A stretch of DNA of 64,000 bases, from assembly GCA_964586455.1 (NCBI GenBank), contig CAZPHV010000002.1, forward strand, positions 1 to 64,000, in the 5' to 3' direction. This DNA comes from Aquimonas sp964586455. GTDB lineage: Bacteria; Pseudomonadota; Gammaproteobacteria; Xanthomonadales; Xanthomonadaceae. The notes beneath the pieces were generated by a model, which did not search any database, had not been told where the DNA came from, and worked only from the letters and a program-made list of their open reading frames with translations. The translations under genes and the position numbers were made by a program. This document shows, piece after piece, positions 24,871 to 35,111 of this stretch. How positions within the stretch are numbered: position 1 is the stretch's first letter; each line of letters opens with the position of its first letter.

Positions 24871-27800
24871 TCAACGCCTGCCTGACGCGTGTTCCGCCGA
24901 GCCTGGCTGCACCGCACCGAGCTCCGCCGCCCAGGCCTCGCTGGCGAGCTGCGCGGACGGTGACTCGGCCATCGCCGCAATCAGCGCCTCCAGATTGCGA
25001 ATGAAGTGTTCGCCGTCTTCGAGCAGGGCCGTCCGAAAACTACGGGCGCTCTCGATGCCGCCTGCCGCGTAAGCCGCCGCGGCGGCATCGAACTGCTGGT
25101 GGAGCTGCTTGTAGCGCTGCCAGACCTCGTGACCCGCCGCGCTGTCACCCACACCCTGCGGCAAGCCCGACAGCCAGCGCCCCAGCCCGCGCGCAGGCCG
25201 CAAAGGCGGGGCGAGGTCATCTGCGTCCAGCCAGGCCTGGATCTGCTGCAACCAGCCGCGGTGCGCGGCCTGCACGAACATCGCCATGTGCCCACCCGCC
25301 GGCAGCTCATGGATGCGCGCCCAGCCGGGATCCGCACGCCAAGCCTGCAACCATCCCGCCAAGGCTGCGGCCGGCATTGGCCGGGCGATCCCATAGCCCT
25401 GCGCATGGGTACAGCCGATGCGCAGCAGGGCGCAGGCGTGTTCGGCGCTTTCGACGCCTTCGGCCACCAGGCGCAGATGGAAGGCGCGGGCCAGACCGAC
25501 CACGCCCTGGATGATCGCGAGATCTTCCGGATCGACCAGCATGTCGCGTACGAAGCTGCGGTCGATCTTGAGTTCGGTGAAGGGCAGATTCTTCAGGTAA
25601 GCGAGCGAGGAGTAGCCGGTACCGAAATCATCCAGCGCAAAACCGACCCCGAGGTCGCGGCAGCGCGCGATGACCCGGGTCGCGCGTTCGAGATCATCCA
25701 GCACGCTGCTTTCCAGCACCTCCAGGATCAGGCTGCCGTACTCCAGCTGGGGGTAGCTGCGCAGCAGCTCCTGCAGGCGCTCGGCGAAGCCGGGGCTGAG
25801 CAGGTGGCGCGGCGCGATGTTGACGCTCACGCCCAGCTCCCAGCCCTGCGACTGCCAGCCTGCGAGCTCCGCCAGCGCACTCCGCAGCGCCCATTCGCCC
25901 AGGTCCACACCCAGCGCTTCGCCATCGGTCACTGCGAGAAACGCGTCCGGCGTCAGCAGCCCGCGCTCGGGGTGGTTCCAGCGCATCAAGGCTTCCACAC
26001 CGAGCACGCGACCTGAGCGCAGGTCGACGCGCGGCTGGTAGTACAGCTCCAGCTCGGCCGCCTCCAGCGCTTCGCGCAGACGCAGCAGCAGCTTCTGCCG
26101 GCTGCGGTTGCTGGCATCCAGCGCGGCGTCGAAGTAGCGGATATGGCCCTTTCCGCCATGTTTGGCCTCGTACATCGCCTGGTCCGCCTGCCGCAGCAGC
26201 TGCTCGGCTTCGAGCTCGGTGTCCTGCGGATACAGGCTGACGCCGATGCTGGCGGCCACCGGCAGCACCAGTGCGTCGAGCGGCAGCGGCTCCGAGAGCG
26301 CACGCGAAAGGCGTTCCAGCAACTCCTGCAGGATCTCGCCCTCGGGCAGGTCGACCAACAGCACCACGAACTCGTCGCCACCGATGCGGGCCACGGTGTC
26401 CCACTCGCGCAGGCGGCTACGCATGCGCTCGCCCACCGCGCGCAGGAAGCGATCGCCCGCATCGTGCCCGTGCTGATCGTTGATCGCCTTGAAGCCGTCG
26501 AGATCGATGTAGGCCACCGCCACGAACTGCTGCTGGCGGCGCGCGCGCGTCATCGCCTGGCGCAGGCGGTCGGCCAGGAGCACGCGGTTGGGCAGGCCGG
26601 TCAGGGCATCGAAATGGGCGATCCGCTCGAGATGCTGCTGGTAGGACTTCTGCGCGGTGATGTCAGCGAACAGGCCGACGTAGTTGACGACCTGGCCCTG
26701 ATCATCGTGGACGGCATTGATCTTCAAGAACTCGGCAAACAGCTCACCGTTGCGCCGGCGGTTCCAGATTTCGCCGGCCCAGTGGCCATGCTCGCGCAAG
26801 CCGCGCCACAGGTCTTCGTAGAGTTCCGGGCCGTGCCGATCCGAGCTGAGCACGGTCGGCGTCTGTCCCAGCACGTCTTCCCGCTGGTAGCCGGTGATGT
26901 CGCAGAAGGCCTGGTTGACCTCGATGATCCGCGCCTGCGGATCGGTAATCAGCACCCCCTCCTGGGTGTGGGTGAACACGCTGGCGGCCAGCCGGAGCTG
27001 CTCTTCCGCCCGACGCAGGGGGCCCAGGTCGATGTCGATGCAGAACAGTTCCCGGCTACCGTCGGCCGCGCGCTGCATGACGTGGCTGGACAGCACCAGC
27101 ACCTCGCTGCCGTCGGCGCGCAACAGGCGCAGTTCTTCCGGCGCCGCGACCTCCCCGCCGGCGAACCATTCCGCAGTCAGCTGCTGGACCTGCTCGCGAA
27201 ACGGCGGCGGGATGATCAGCTCCGTCAACAGCCGTCCCAACGCCTGCTTCCGGGTGTAGCCATACAGCCGCTCGCTGCCTTTGTTCCAGAACGTCACCTT
27301 GAGCGCACTGTCATAGCCCTGCACGGCGATGTCGGGCAGAGCCTCAAGCAGCTCGCGAAAGCGCTGCTCGCTTTCAGCCAGCGCGCGCTCAAAGCCTTTG
27401 CGAGCAGTGATGTCGCGCGAGATCGCCAGCGCCCGGCCAGCATCGAGGCGCACCAGCCGCAGCTCGAAGTCGAGCGGGCGGCCCTCTACCTCAAGCCGGT
27501 AGTCGAAGCGCGCCGGCATACAGCCTGCCAACACTTCGGACAGGGTCTCGCGTGTCTGCGCCGCCAGGGCCGCCGGCAGCACGGCCTCCAGCGGCCGCCC
27601 GATGAACTCGGCCGGCGGTAGCAGCAGCGGCTCGGCGTCACCGCCCTTGAAGTCAAGGAAGCGTCCGTCGGCGTCAACTACGAAAATCAGGTCGGGTATC
27701 GATGCCAACAGCGCATCCAGCTCCGTCAGGGCTTGACCGCGCTTGCGCTCGGCGCGAGCGCGCAGCAGGGTCTGGCCAAGCAGTTCGCCGACTGCCTGCA

Positions 27801-28935
27801 GCAGATCAATGTCGGCTTCGCTCCAGCCCGCGCGCGGCGCGATCGAATCGAGGCCCACGAAAGCCGCCAGCTGACCGTCTGCCTGCAGCGGCAAGCGCAG
27901 CATCGCGCCAAGGTTCTGTGCGGCCATGCTGCTGCGGTCGGTTTTGGCCTCGGGCGTCAGCGCCTCGCGATCCGCCACCTCCACGGGCTGGCCCCGACGC
28001 AGACGCGCGGATGACCAGGGCCAGTGTGCATCGAGCTCGAAGTTCTGCAGCTGATCGATCAGTGCCGGCACCCCGGGGGCTCGCCATTCATGCGTACAGT
28101 CGACGCGCAGACCGCATTCGCGCATCAGGAACAGGGCACTGCGGTCAGCGCCGGTGACGCTGGCAGCCAGCCCAAGCGCGCGACTGATCGCGGCTTCGGC
28201 CTCCACCGGTCCGCCGCTGACCAGCTGCCGTGAGATCAGCAGCAGTTCGCGGTGCAGCGCATAGCGCTGCTGCAGGCGGCTGTCGGCCTCGCGCTGCGCG
28301 GTGACCTCGATCGCGATCGAAACCACGCCCCGCGCGCCTCCGCAGGCATCCAGCACACGCTGCTTGGACAGTTCGTAGTGCCGACGCCGGCCAGCGGCGT
28401 CCGCTCGGGCCATCTCGCTCCGCACCGGCTCGGCATTCACCAGCGCCTGCGCATCGGTATCGGCCATGCATGCTGCTGACTCGGGGTCGAACGCGTCGGC
28501 GAAACGCGGCAGAGCCTTCAGCTCGGACTCGCTGCGGCCCAAGGCCTCGCACACCGCCGGGTTTGCGAACAGCAGGCGGCCGTGGGCATCCGTGCGCCAG
28601 ACTTCCGCCGGCAACGTGTCGAACATCTCCCGTGCCTGGCGAGCATCCTCTTGTGCGCGCCGCAGCCGTCGACGCGCCCGCAGCCAAGCCAACAGAAGGA
28701 CCAGGCTGACGACACACAGCGCCGCGGCGAGCGTGAGCAGTAGGCTGGTGTCGAGGGCAGGGCCTGGATCACCGCGCGCCCCGGCCATTCCCGGCGCAGC
28801 CAATACAAGAACACCGCAGAACCGGGCCACGCCCGCTCGCGTCGACCGCGTTCGCACACGCAAGGCAGCACAAACCGACACCGCACGCGGGTCGGGCTGC
28901 AGGGCGCGGAACATCGGCGGAACGGTCACAGGCAT
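24871..28935 (-). CDS. PAS/GAF sensor diguanylate cyclase-phosphodiesterase with CZB-like tail
   Basis: This 1,354-residue membrane-anchored c-di-GMP enzyme has an N-terminal signal/anchor and one helix (~55-80). PAS (~85-200), GAF (~225-395) and three more PAS domains (to ~765) follow. GGDEF (~770-925) has an intact RIGGDEF, and EAL (~940-1190) has intact GVEALMRW and DDFGTGYSSL, so both activities could exist. The C-terminal ~110 residues resemble a CZB zinc domain (HRGWLQQIQAWLD, RGLGRWL, GHEVWQRYKQLH), but the usual Cys is Arg. The start at 28935 (MPVTVPP) is a guess between two nearby Mets. It is a single gene divergent from an M28 peptidase. Confidence 0.88.
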   Translation of the reverse strand: MPVTVPPMFRALQPDPRAVSVCAALRVRTRSTRAGVARFCGVLVLAAPGMAGARGDPGPALDTSLLLTLAAALCVVSLVLLLAWLRARRRLRRAQEDARQAREMFDTLPAEVWRTDAHGRLLFANPAVCEALGRSESELKALPRFADAFDPESAACMADTDAQALVNAEPVRSEMARADAAGRRRHYELSKQRVLDACGGARGVVSIAIEVTAQREADSRLQQRYALHRELLLISRQLVSGGPVEAEAAISRALGLAASVTGADRSALFLMRECGLRVDCTHEWRAPGVPALIDQLQNFELDAHWPWSSARLRRGQPVEVADREALTPEAKTDRSSMAAQNLGAMLRLPLQADGQLAAFVGLDSIAPRAGWSEADIDLLQAVGELLGQTLLRARAERKRGQALTELDALLASIPDLIFVVDADGRFLDFKGGDAEPLLLPPAEFIGRPLEAVLPAALAAQTRETLSEVLAGCMPARFDYRLEVEGRPLDFELRLVRLDAGRALAISRDITARKGFERALAESEQRFRELLEALPDIAVQGYDSALKVTFWNKGSERLYGYTRKQALGRLLTELIIPPPFREQVQQLTAEWFAGGEVAAPEELRLLRADGSEVLVLSSHVMQRAADGSRELFCIDIDLGPLRRAEEQLRLAASVFTHTQEGVLITDPQARIIEVNQAFCDITGYQREDVLGQTPTVLSSDRHGPELYEDLWRGLREHGHWAGEIWNRRRNGELFAEFLKINAVHDDQGQVVNYVGLFADITAQKSYQQHLERIAHFDALTGLPNRVLLADRLRQAMTRARRQQQFVAVAYIDLDGFKAINDQHGHDAGDRFLRAVGERMRSRLREWDTVARIGGDEFVVLLVDLPEGEILQELLERLSRALSEPLPLDALVLPVAASIGVSLYPQDTELEAEQLLRQADQAMYEAKHGGKGHIRYFDAALDASNRSRQKLLLRLREALEAAELELYYQPRVDLRSGRVLGVEALMRWNHPERGLLTPDAFLAVTDGEALGVDLGEWALRSALAELAGWQSQGWELGVSVNIAPRHLLSPGFAERLQELLRSYPQLEYGSLILEVLESSVLDDLERATRVIARCRDLGVGFALDDFGTGYSSLAYLKNLPFTELKIDRSFVRDMLVDPEDLAIIQGVVGLARAFHLRLVAEGVESAEHACALLRIGCTHAQGYGIARPMPAAALAGWLQAWRADPGWARIHELPAGGHMAMFVQAAHRGWLQQIQAWLDADDLAPPLRPARGLGRWLSGLPQGVGDSAAGHEVWQRYKQLHQQFDAAAAAYAAGGIESARSFRTALLEDGEHFIRNLEALIAAMAESPSAQLASEAWAAELGAVQPGSAEHASGRR

Positions 28936-29054
28936 TCGGGATTTCTCAAGCAATCCGCGTGCCGAAGGGCGGGGCAGTGACCTTCGGCCCTTACTGGCGC
29001 GGCCACGACCGCCAAAGTAGTCGGCCGATCTCGTGCCCGCCAGGAAACCTTCAC

Positions 29055-30725
29055 ATGCCGCGTCTTCCTCTGACCCATGCCCTTGCCGGCGCGCTTGCGC
29101 TGGGCCTCGCGGCCTGCGCCCCCGCACCCCAGCCGCCCGCCGCGCAGGTCTTCGACGAGGCCGGCGCTGCGCGCCGCATCGAAGCCGACCTGCGCTTCCT
29201 GGCCGATGATCTGCTGGAAGGCCGCGCCGCCGGCACCCGCGGCTTCGATATCGCTGCCCACTACGTCGCCGCCGAGTATCGGCGACTTGGACTTGAGCCC
29301 GGCGGCGATGAGGGCAGCTATTTCCAGCGCGTGCCGCTTATCGAAGCCCAGCGCGTGCCGGGTGCGGCCGAGCTGGCCTTGACCGGCACCGGCGACAACG
29401 CGGGCCGCAGCGAGCGCTTCGAGTTCCAGGCCGACTTTCTGCCCGGCGTGAACTTCAACGCCAACACACATTCACTGGAGGCGCCGCTGGTCTTCGTTGG
29501 CCAGGGCGTGGCTGCGCCCGAGTTCGAGCACGACGACTTCCGCGGCCTCGACGTGCGCGGCAAGGTGGTGGTCGTTCTGGGCGGTGCGCCTGCGCGGTTT
29601 CCGAACGACGAGCGCGCCTACTACAGCTCGGGCATCGTCAAGAATGCCGCCTTCGTCGAGCGTGGTGCGCTCGGCGTGATCACCCTCGGCGACCCCGAGC
29701 GTGAGTCCAAGTCGCCCTGGGCGCGCGGCGCCCGCAACTGGCTGGTGCCGGGCATGCGCCTGCGCGGGCCGGACGGCAAGGCGGTCGACAGCTTTCCTGA
29801 GCTCACCGCCACGGCCAGCCTCGGCGCGCATGCGGCCGAGCGATTGTTCAGCGGCGCGTCGATGTCCGCCCAAGAGGTGTTCGCGCGGCAGGAGCGCGGT
29901 GAACTGGTGGGCTTCGAGCTGCCGTGGCGCGTGCGCATGGCCGGACAGACCCGGCAACAGCAGGTCGACAGCGTCAACGTGGTCGGCCGCCTGCCCGGCA
30001 GCGATGCGCAGCTGGCCGGTGAGCACGTGGTACTGACCGCGCACCTCGACCATGTCGGCATCGGCGCGCCGGTCGACGGCGACAACATCTACAACGGCGC
30101 CTTCGACAACGCGCTCGGCAGCGCCATCCTGATGGAGGCCGCGCGTCAGGCGATGGTGGCCGCGCGACCGAAGCGCTCGCAGCTGTTCATCGCGCTGACC
30201 GCCGAGGAAAAGGGCCTGCTGGGCGCCGAGTACTTCGCGCGCTGGCCGACCGTGTCGAAGGAGGGCCTGATCGCCAACGTCAACATGGACATGCCGGTCA
30301 TGCTGACCGACCTGCGCGATGTGATTCCGATCGGCGTCGAGAACAGCTCGCTGGCCCCGATCGTGAAGACCGCCGCCGCCGAGCTCGGCATCGAACTGTC
30401 AGCCGATCCCAAGCCCGAGGAAGTCGTGTTCGTGCGCAGCGACCAGTACGCCTTCATCCGCCAGGGCATTCCGGCGGTCTACATGGACGGCGGCGTAGTC
30501 GCCCGCGACCCGGCGGTGGACGCGCTCGGCCAGCTCGATGAGTTCCTGCGACACGGCTACCACCAGCCCAGCGACGACGCCAACCAGCCGATCCACTACC
30601 CCAGCGCCGCGCGTCTGGCACGGCTCAACCAACTCGTCGCCCAACGCGTCGCCGACGACAGCCAGCGCCCGCGCTGGAACGAGGGCAACTTCTTTGGTGA
30701 GCGGTTTGCTCAGAGCGAAGACTGA
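29055..30725 (+). CDS. M28 family metallopeptidase lipoprotein
   Basis: This 556-residue lipoprotein has the lipobox LAAC at residues ~20-23. A PA domain is inserted before the peptidase core. Metal ligands are visible in order: TAHLDHVG (His), NGAFDNALG (Asp), TAEEKGLLG (Glu pair), VNMDMPV (Asp) and HGYHQPSDD (His). It should cleave N-terminal residues from peptides at the outer envelope, with two zinc ions. The start at 29055 gives a standard signal. It is divergent from the GGDEF/EAL gene; a hairpin follows the stop. Confidence 0.88.
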   Translation: MPRLPLTHALAGALALGLAACAPAPQPPAAQVFDEAGAARRIEADLRFLADDLLEGRAAGTRGFDIAAHYVAAEYRRLGLEPGGDEGSYFQRVPLIEAQRVPGAAELALTGTGDNAGRSERFEFQADFLPGVNFNANTHSLEAPLVFVGQGVAAPEFEHDDFRGLDVRGKVVVVLGGAPARFPNDERAYYSSGIVKNAAFVERGALGVITLGDPERESKSPWARGARNWLVPGMRLRGPDGKAVDSFPELTATASLGAHAAERLFSGASMSAQEVFARQERGELVGFELPWRVRMAGQTRQQQVDSVNVVGRLPGSDAQLAGEHVVLTAHLDHVGIGAPVDGDNIYNGAFDNALGSAILMEAARQAMVAARPKRSQLFIALTAEEKGLLGAEYFARWPTVSKEGLIANVNMDMPVMLTDLRDVIPIGVENSSLAPIVKTAAAELGIELSADPKPEEVVFVRSDQYAFIRQGIPAVYMDGGVVARDPAVDALGQLDEFLRHGYHQPSDDANQPIHYPSAARLARLNQLVAQRVADDSQRPRWNEGNFFGERFAQSED

Positions 30726-30747
30726 GCACCGAACTGTCTGCTTGGAG

Positions 30748-30772
30748 CCCCTCTCCCCTTGTGGGAGAGGGG
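30748..30772 (+). terminator. Hairpin after the M28 peptidase gene
   Basis: CCCCTCTCCC and GGGAGAGGGG form a 10-bp stem with a 5-nt loop, 22 bp after the stop. No run of T follows, so it is a repeat-type hairpin that may terminate weakly. A further G-rich purine string follows to 30790. Confidence 0.5.
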
Positions 30773-30856
30773 TTGGGGAGAGGGGGCGAGGTTTGACGCG
30801 ATCGCCCCACTCCCCTCGTTCGCCCGATGTGTTCACTTTGCTCGGGCTCAGGAAGC

Positions 30857-30878
30857 CATCGGCCGCTGGCGGCCGATG
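30857..30878. repeat. Perfect 10-bp hairpin
   Basis: CATCGGCCGC and GCGGCCGATG flank a TG dinucleotide, a perfect 10-bp inverted repeat. It lies mid-gap and has no T-run. It could be a small RNA hairpin, a protein-binding site or another intergenic palindrome. Confidence 0.55.
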
Positions 30879-31137
30879 ACAATCGCCTCCCATCGCTGCC
30901 GAAGGGAAGGTCGCGAGCTACCGCTCTCTGTCGACGCCGCGAGCTTCGATTGAATCCCGACCGCGATCGCCATGCCAGGCAGTCGCAAGCCCTTCGATTC
31001 GTAACGAGACCTCGGCTGCGATCGCGAACACGATGCTCCGCTCGATTCAACGATGCCGGCACGCCCACCCGATGCGTTAGGCTCGTGGCGAATGCACGCG
31101 CTTGGCGCGCTCAAGCTTCGGCCACAGGGGGCGGCTG

Positions 31138-34100
31138 ATGGATCTGATCGACAACATTTCCCGCCGCCTGGGCGATGACCTGAAGTTGAGCATGCAGCCC
31201 GGGGGGCGGCTCAGGATCGCGGCATCCTGCTTCTCGATCTACGCCTTTGAAGCTCTGCGCGAGGCCTTGGAGAGCGTGGAGGGCGTGGATTTCATCTTCA
31301 CTTCGCCGGCCTTCGAGCTGGAGGACGCAACAGACAAGCTCTCCAAGCACCGTCGCGAGTTCCATATCCCGAAGAGTCAACGCGAGCGGGCCTTTTTCGG
31401 CACCGAGTTTGAGATTCAGCTGAAGAATCGACTGACCCAGCGCGCCATCGCTCGCGAGTGCGCGGCCTGGATCGAGCGCAAGGCGCGCTTTCGAAGCAAT
31501 CGCACCGGCGCCGCCATGCAGCAGTTTGCCTGCGTACGCGAGCAGGACAGCGCACTGGTGTACGCCCCGATCTCGGGCTTCACCACGACCGATCTCGGTT
31601 TCGAGCGTGGAAATGCGATCTCGAACTTCGTCAACCGCATCGATGAGCAGCCGTTCACCGCGAACTACCTGCGCATCTTCGATGAGATCTGGGATGACCC
31701 CGGGCGCGTGGAGGACGTCACCGAGCGACTGCGCGAACACATCGCCTCGGTGTATCGGGAGAACTCGCCCGAGCGGATCTACTTCTTTCTGCTCTACAAC
31801 ATCTTCAACGAGTTCCTCGAAGACTTGAACGAGGACGAGCTGCCCAATGATCGCACCGGCTACCGCGAAAGCCTGATCTGGAAGAAGCTCTTCAACTTCC
31901 AGCGCGATGCCGCGATTGGCATCATCAACAAGCTCGAGACCTACAACGGCTGCATCCTTGCGGACAGCGTGGGTCTGGGCAAAACCTTCACCGCCCTGGC
32001 CGTGGTCAAGTACTACGAACTGCGCAACAAGTCTGTGCTGGTGCTGTGCCCGAAGAAGTTGGCCGACAACTGGATCACCTACAACCGCAACCTCAAGACC
32101 AACCCCTTCGTCGGCGATCGCTTCAATTACGACGTGCTCTGCCACACCGACTTGCAGCGCGACAGCGGCGAGTCGCTCGGCATGCCCCTGGATCGCGTCA
32201 ACTGGGGAAACTATGACTTGGTCGTGATCGACGAGTCGCACAACTTCCGCAACAACGACGCCTTCAAGGACCGCGACACCCGCTACCAGCGCCTGATGAA
32301 TCGCGTGCTCAAGCAGGGCGTCAAGACCAAAGTGCTGATGCTGTCGGCCACCCCGGTCAACAACCGCTTCAACGACCTGCGCAATCAGCTGGCACTGGCA
32401 TATGAAGGGCAGGAAGAGACACTGCGCGAGCGGCTGGAGCTGCCGCGCAGCATCGAGGAAGTATTCCGGCAGGCCCAGCGTGCGTTCAACGATTGGACCC
32501 GCCTGCCGCCTGCCGAGCGCACCACTGAAGCCATTCTCGGCATGCTCGACTTCGATTTCTTCGAGCTGCTGGACAGCGTGACGATTGCCCGCTCGCGTCG
32601 GCACATCCGCACCTTCTACGACACCGCCGACATCGGCAACTTCCCTGAGCGTCTGCGCCCGATCTCGATCCGCTCTCCGCTCACCGAGCGGCCGGATGTC
32701 ATCGGCTTCGACGAGATCTTCCGGCGCCTGTCCTCGCTCAAGCTGTCGGTGTATGCGCCCACCAGCTACCTGCTGCCCAGCCGACGACAGAAGTACGAAG
32801 ATCTCTACGACACCGAGGTTGCCAGCGGTAGCACCCTAAGGCAGGCCGACCGCGAGCGCAGCCTGCTGCGCCTGCTGACCGTCAACTTGCTGAAGCGGCT
32901 GGAGAGTTCGGTCGAGTCCTTCCGCATCACCTTGGGCAAGCTGCAGGCAAACCATGCCGAGACGCTGGCGCGCATCGAGCGCTTCAAGGCCACCGGCGGC
33001 GCGGCCGACGTGCTTGATCTCACCACCGCGTTCGAGGATTCCGAAGCCGAGGACGACGATCTGCCCGACTTCGAGGATGCCAGCACCGGCGGCAAGATCC
33101 GCATCGACCTGGCCGACATGGACCTGCCTCGCTGGCAGCACGATCTGCAGCAGGATCTCACCGTCGTCGATGCGCTGATGTCCGAGATGGAGAAGATCTC
33201 GCCGGCCGACGACACCAAGCTGCAGAAGCTCAAGCAGTTCATCGAGGACAAGCTCACGCGCCCGATCAACCCGGGCAATCGCAAGCTGCTGATCTTCACT
33301 GCCTTCGCCGACACCGCCGAGTACCTCTATCAGCATCTGTGCCCGCATCTGTGGCACCACCAGCTGCACTGCGGTCTGGTGACGGGCTCGTCCTCGCCGC
33401 GCAGCACCCTGCGCAAGGGCATGGATTTTCAGACTCTGCTGACGCTGTTCTCACCGCGCTCCAAGCAGAAGGACAGCATCCTGCCCGACGAGCCCGGCGA
33501 GATCGATCTGCTGATCGGCACCGACTGCATCTCGGAAGGCCAGAACCTGCAGGACTGCGACTGCGTCATCAACTACGACATCCACTGGAACCCGGTGCGA
33601 ATCATCCAGCGCTTCGGTCGTGTCGATCGCATCGGCTCGCCCAATGCGTGCATCCAGCTGGTCAACTTCTGGCCGGATATCAGCCTTGACGAGTACATCA
33701 AGCTGAAAGAGCGTGTCGAGAACCGCATGGTCATCGTCGATGTCACTGGCACCGCCGATGACAACGTGCTGAGCCCGCAGGACAACGACGTTGCCTACCG
33801 CCGAGAGCAGCTGCGCCGTCTGCAAGAGGAAGTCATCGAACTGGAAGACGTCAAGACCGGCGTGGCCATCACCGATCTGGGCTTGAACGACTTTCGCATC
33901 GCCCTGCTGCACTACCTGCGCAGCAATGATGACCTGGGCCGCCTGCCAACCGGCCTGCACGCCGTGGTGCCTGCCGAGCCCGCGCGTGGCCTGCACCCCG
34001 GCGTGATCTTCGCCCTGCGCAACCGCAACCACGCGGTCAACATCCAGCAGCAGAACCGGCTGCACCCGTACTACCTAGTCTACGTCGGCAGCGACGGCCA

Positions 34101-34404
34101 GGTACTGGCTGACCACGCGCAGGTCAAGTCCGTGCTGGATCTCGCCCGCGCCGCCTGTCAGGGGCGTAGCGAACCGCTGCCCGAGGCTTACCGCCGCTTC
34201 AACCGCTTGAGTGACGACGGCCGCGATATGGCCCACTGCTCGCTGCTGCTCGACCGCGCCATCGCTTCGATCATTGAGCGCAAGGCCGAGGGCGATCTCG
34301 ACAGCCTGTTCCGCAGCCGCCAGACCACCGCCCTGCAGCAGCGCGTCGACGGCCTGCAGGATTTCGAGCTGATCGGCTTTTTGGTCGTGCAGTCGCTGGC
34401 ATGA
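31138..34404 (+). CDS. Snf2-type helicase of the extended type III restriction cluster
   Basis: This 1,088-residue superfamily 2 translocase has Walker A DSVGLGKTF (~277), a DESH box in VVIDESHNF (~363), motif III LSATPVNN and motif VI IIQRFGRVDRIGS. The N-terminal ~130 residues (RLRIAASCFSIYAF...) resemble the PLD-like leader of helicases found in defence islands, without a clear HKD pair. The start at 31138 follows AGGGGG by 7 nt. Its stop overlaps the DUF4391 gene start by 4 bp. It may move along DNA for Mod/Res or act as a separate defence module. Confidence 0.85.
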   Translation: MDLIDNISRRLGDDLKLSMQPGGRLRIAASCFSIYAFEALREALESVEGVDFIFTSPAFELEDATDKLSKHRREFHIPKSQRERAFFGTEFEIQLKNRLTQRAIARECAAWIERKARFRSNRTGAAMQQFACVREQDSALVYAPISGFTTTDLGFERGNAISNFVNRIDEQPFTANYLRIFDEIWDDPGRVEDVTERLREHIASVYRENSPERIYFFLLYNIFNEFLEDLNEDELPNDRTGYRESLIWKKLFNFQRDAAIGIINKLETYNGCILADSVGLGKTFTALAVVKYYELRNKSVLVLCPKKLADNWITYNRNLKTNPFVGDRFNYDVLCHTDLQRDSGESLGMPLDRVNWGNYDLVVIDESHNFRNNDAFKDRDTRYQRLMNRVLKQGVKTKVLMLSATPVNNRFNDLRNQLALAYEGQEETLRERLELPRSIEEVFRQAQRAFNDWTRLPPAERTTEAILGMLDFDFFELLDSVTIARSRRHIRTFYDTADIGNFPERLRPISIRSPLTERPDVIGFDEIFRRLSSLKLSVYAPTSYLLPSRRQKYEDLYDTEVASGSTLRQADRERSLLRLLTVNLLKRLESSVESFRITLGKLQANHAETLARIERFKATGGAADVLDLTTAFEDSEAEDDDLPDFEDASTGGKIRIDLADMDLPRWQHDLQQDLTVVDALMSEMEKISPADDTKLQKLKQFIEDKLTRPINPGNRKLLIFTAFADTAEYLYQHLCPHLWHHQLHCGLVTGSSSPRSTLRKGMDFQTLLTLFSPRSKQKDSILPDEPGEIDLLIGTDCISEGQNLQDCDCVINYDIHWNPVRIIQRFGRVDRIGSPNACIQLVNFWPDISLDEYIKLKERVENRMVIVDVTGTADDNVLSPQDNDVAYRREQLRRLQEEVIELEDVKTGVAITDLGLNDFRIALLHYLRSNDDLGRLPTGLHAVVPAEPARGLHPGVIFALRNRNHAVNIQQQNRLHPYYLVYVGSDGQVLADHAQVKSVLDLARAACQGRSEPLPEAYRRFNRLSDDGRDMAHCSLLLDRAIASIIERKAEGDLDSLFRSRQTTALQQRVDGLQDFELIGFLVVQSLA

Positions 34405-35087
34405 GCGGCCCGCTGTTCGCCTATCCGCCCAGCGCGCGGCTGGAGCGCCTGCTACCCAAGTCGCGCCTGCTGGCACAGGCGCCGAACCGGCGCGGGCTCA
34501 AGGAGCGGCTCAGTCAGCAAGTCGAAGAAATCGTCTGGGCTTACACGCTGTCGCCGGGTTCGCTGAACTTGCCGGCCAGCCCCGACGTGGCCGAAGTGCA
34601 GGTGTTCCGCCTGCGCCTGAAACCCGGCCAGCCGCGGCCCGAACATGCGCGGCCCGATACGGCCCTGCTGCACGCGATTGATCAGGCCATTCCCTCGCCC
34701 CTGCTGTTCGAGCTGCAGGGCGATGCGGGCCTGTGCACGGCGGCCGCCTACAAACGCCCCAGCGAGGCCGATGCCAGCCGCTGGGTGCTGGGTGAAACGC
34801 TGTTCGGCGACTGGCTGCCCGCCGACAGCCCGCGTCAGGCGCTGCCCGTGGCATTGGACATGGCGGGCCTGTACCGTGCGCTGCTGCGCGCGCTGATCCC
34901 GCTGCCTGCACGCGCCGGCGAAAGCCTGCGTACCCAGCTGGAACGCTTGAGCCAGCTGCGCCAGGTCGAACGCGAGTGTCAGCGCCTGGCCGCGCAGATG
35001 GCCGCCGAACCCCAATTCAATCGCAAGCTGGATTTGAACCGCCGCCTGCGTGTTTGCCAGGACACCCTGGAACAACTGCGCCGCTGA
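34401..35087 (+). CDS. DUF4391 domain protein
   Basis: This 228-residue cytoplasmic protein matches DUF4391 as I know it: RLERLLPKSRL at the N-terminus, WAYTLSPGSLNL, and a C-terminal coiled-coil (LRQVERECQRLAAQMAAEPQFNRKL region). DUF4391 genes are often found between a helicase and a type III Mod gene. It starts inside the helicase stop (ATGA) and ends 24 bp before Mod, so it is part of the same operon. Its role is unknown; it may bridge helicase and methyltransferase. Confidence 0.8.
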   Translation: MSGPLFAYPPSARLERLLPKSRLLAQAPNRRGLKERLSQQVEEIVWAYTLSPGSLNLPASPDVAEVQVFRLRLKPGQPRPEHARPDTALLHAIDQAIPSPLLFELQGDAGLCTAAAYKRPSEADASRWVLGETLFGDWLPADSPRQALPVALDMAGLYRALLRALIPLPARAGESLRTQLERLSQLRQVERECQRLAAQMAAEPQFNRKLDLNRRLRVCQDTLEQLRR

Positions 35088-35111
35088 GCCGGTGCTGCGA
35101 GAACGAGAACG

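Larger units (their letters stand above)
30726..31137. other. Intergenic region before the type III restriction cluster
   Basis: I see no gene in these ~410 bp. It contains two strong hairpins (listed separately). The helicase gene has an in-frame TTG at 31102, but the ATG at 31138 has the better ribosome site. This gap is the left boundary of the defence cluster, and I see no tRNA, integrase or flanking direct repeat. Confidence 0.5.
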
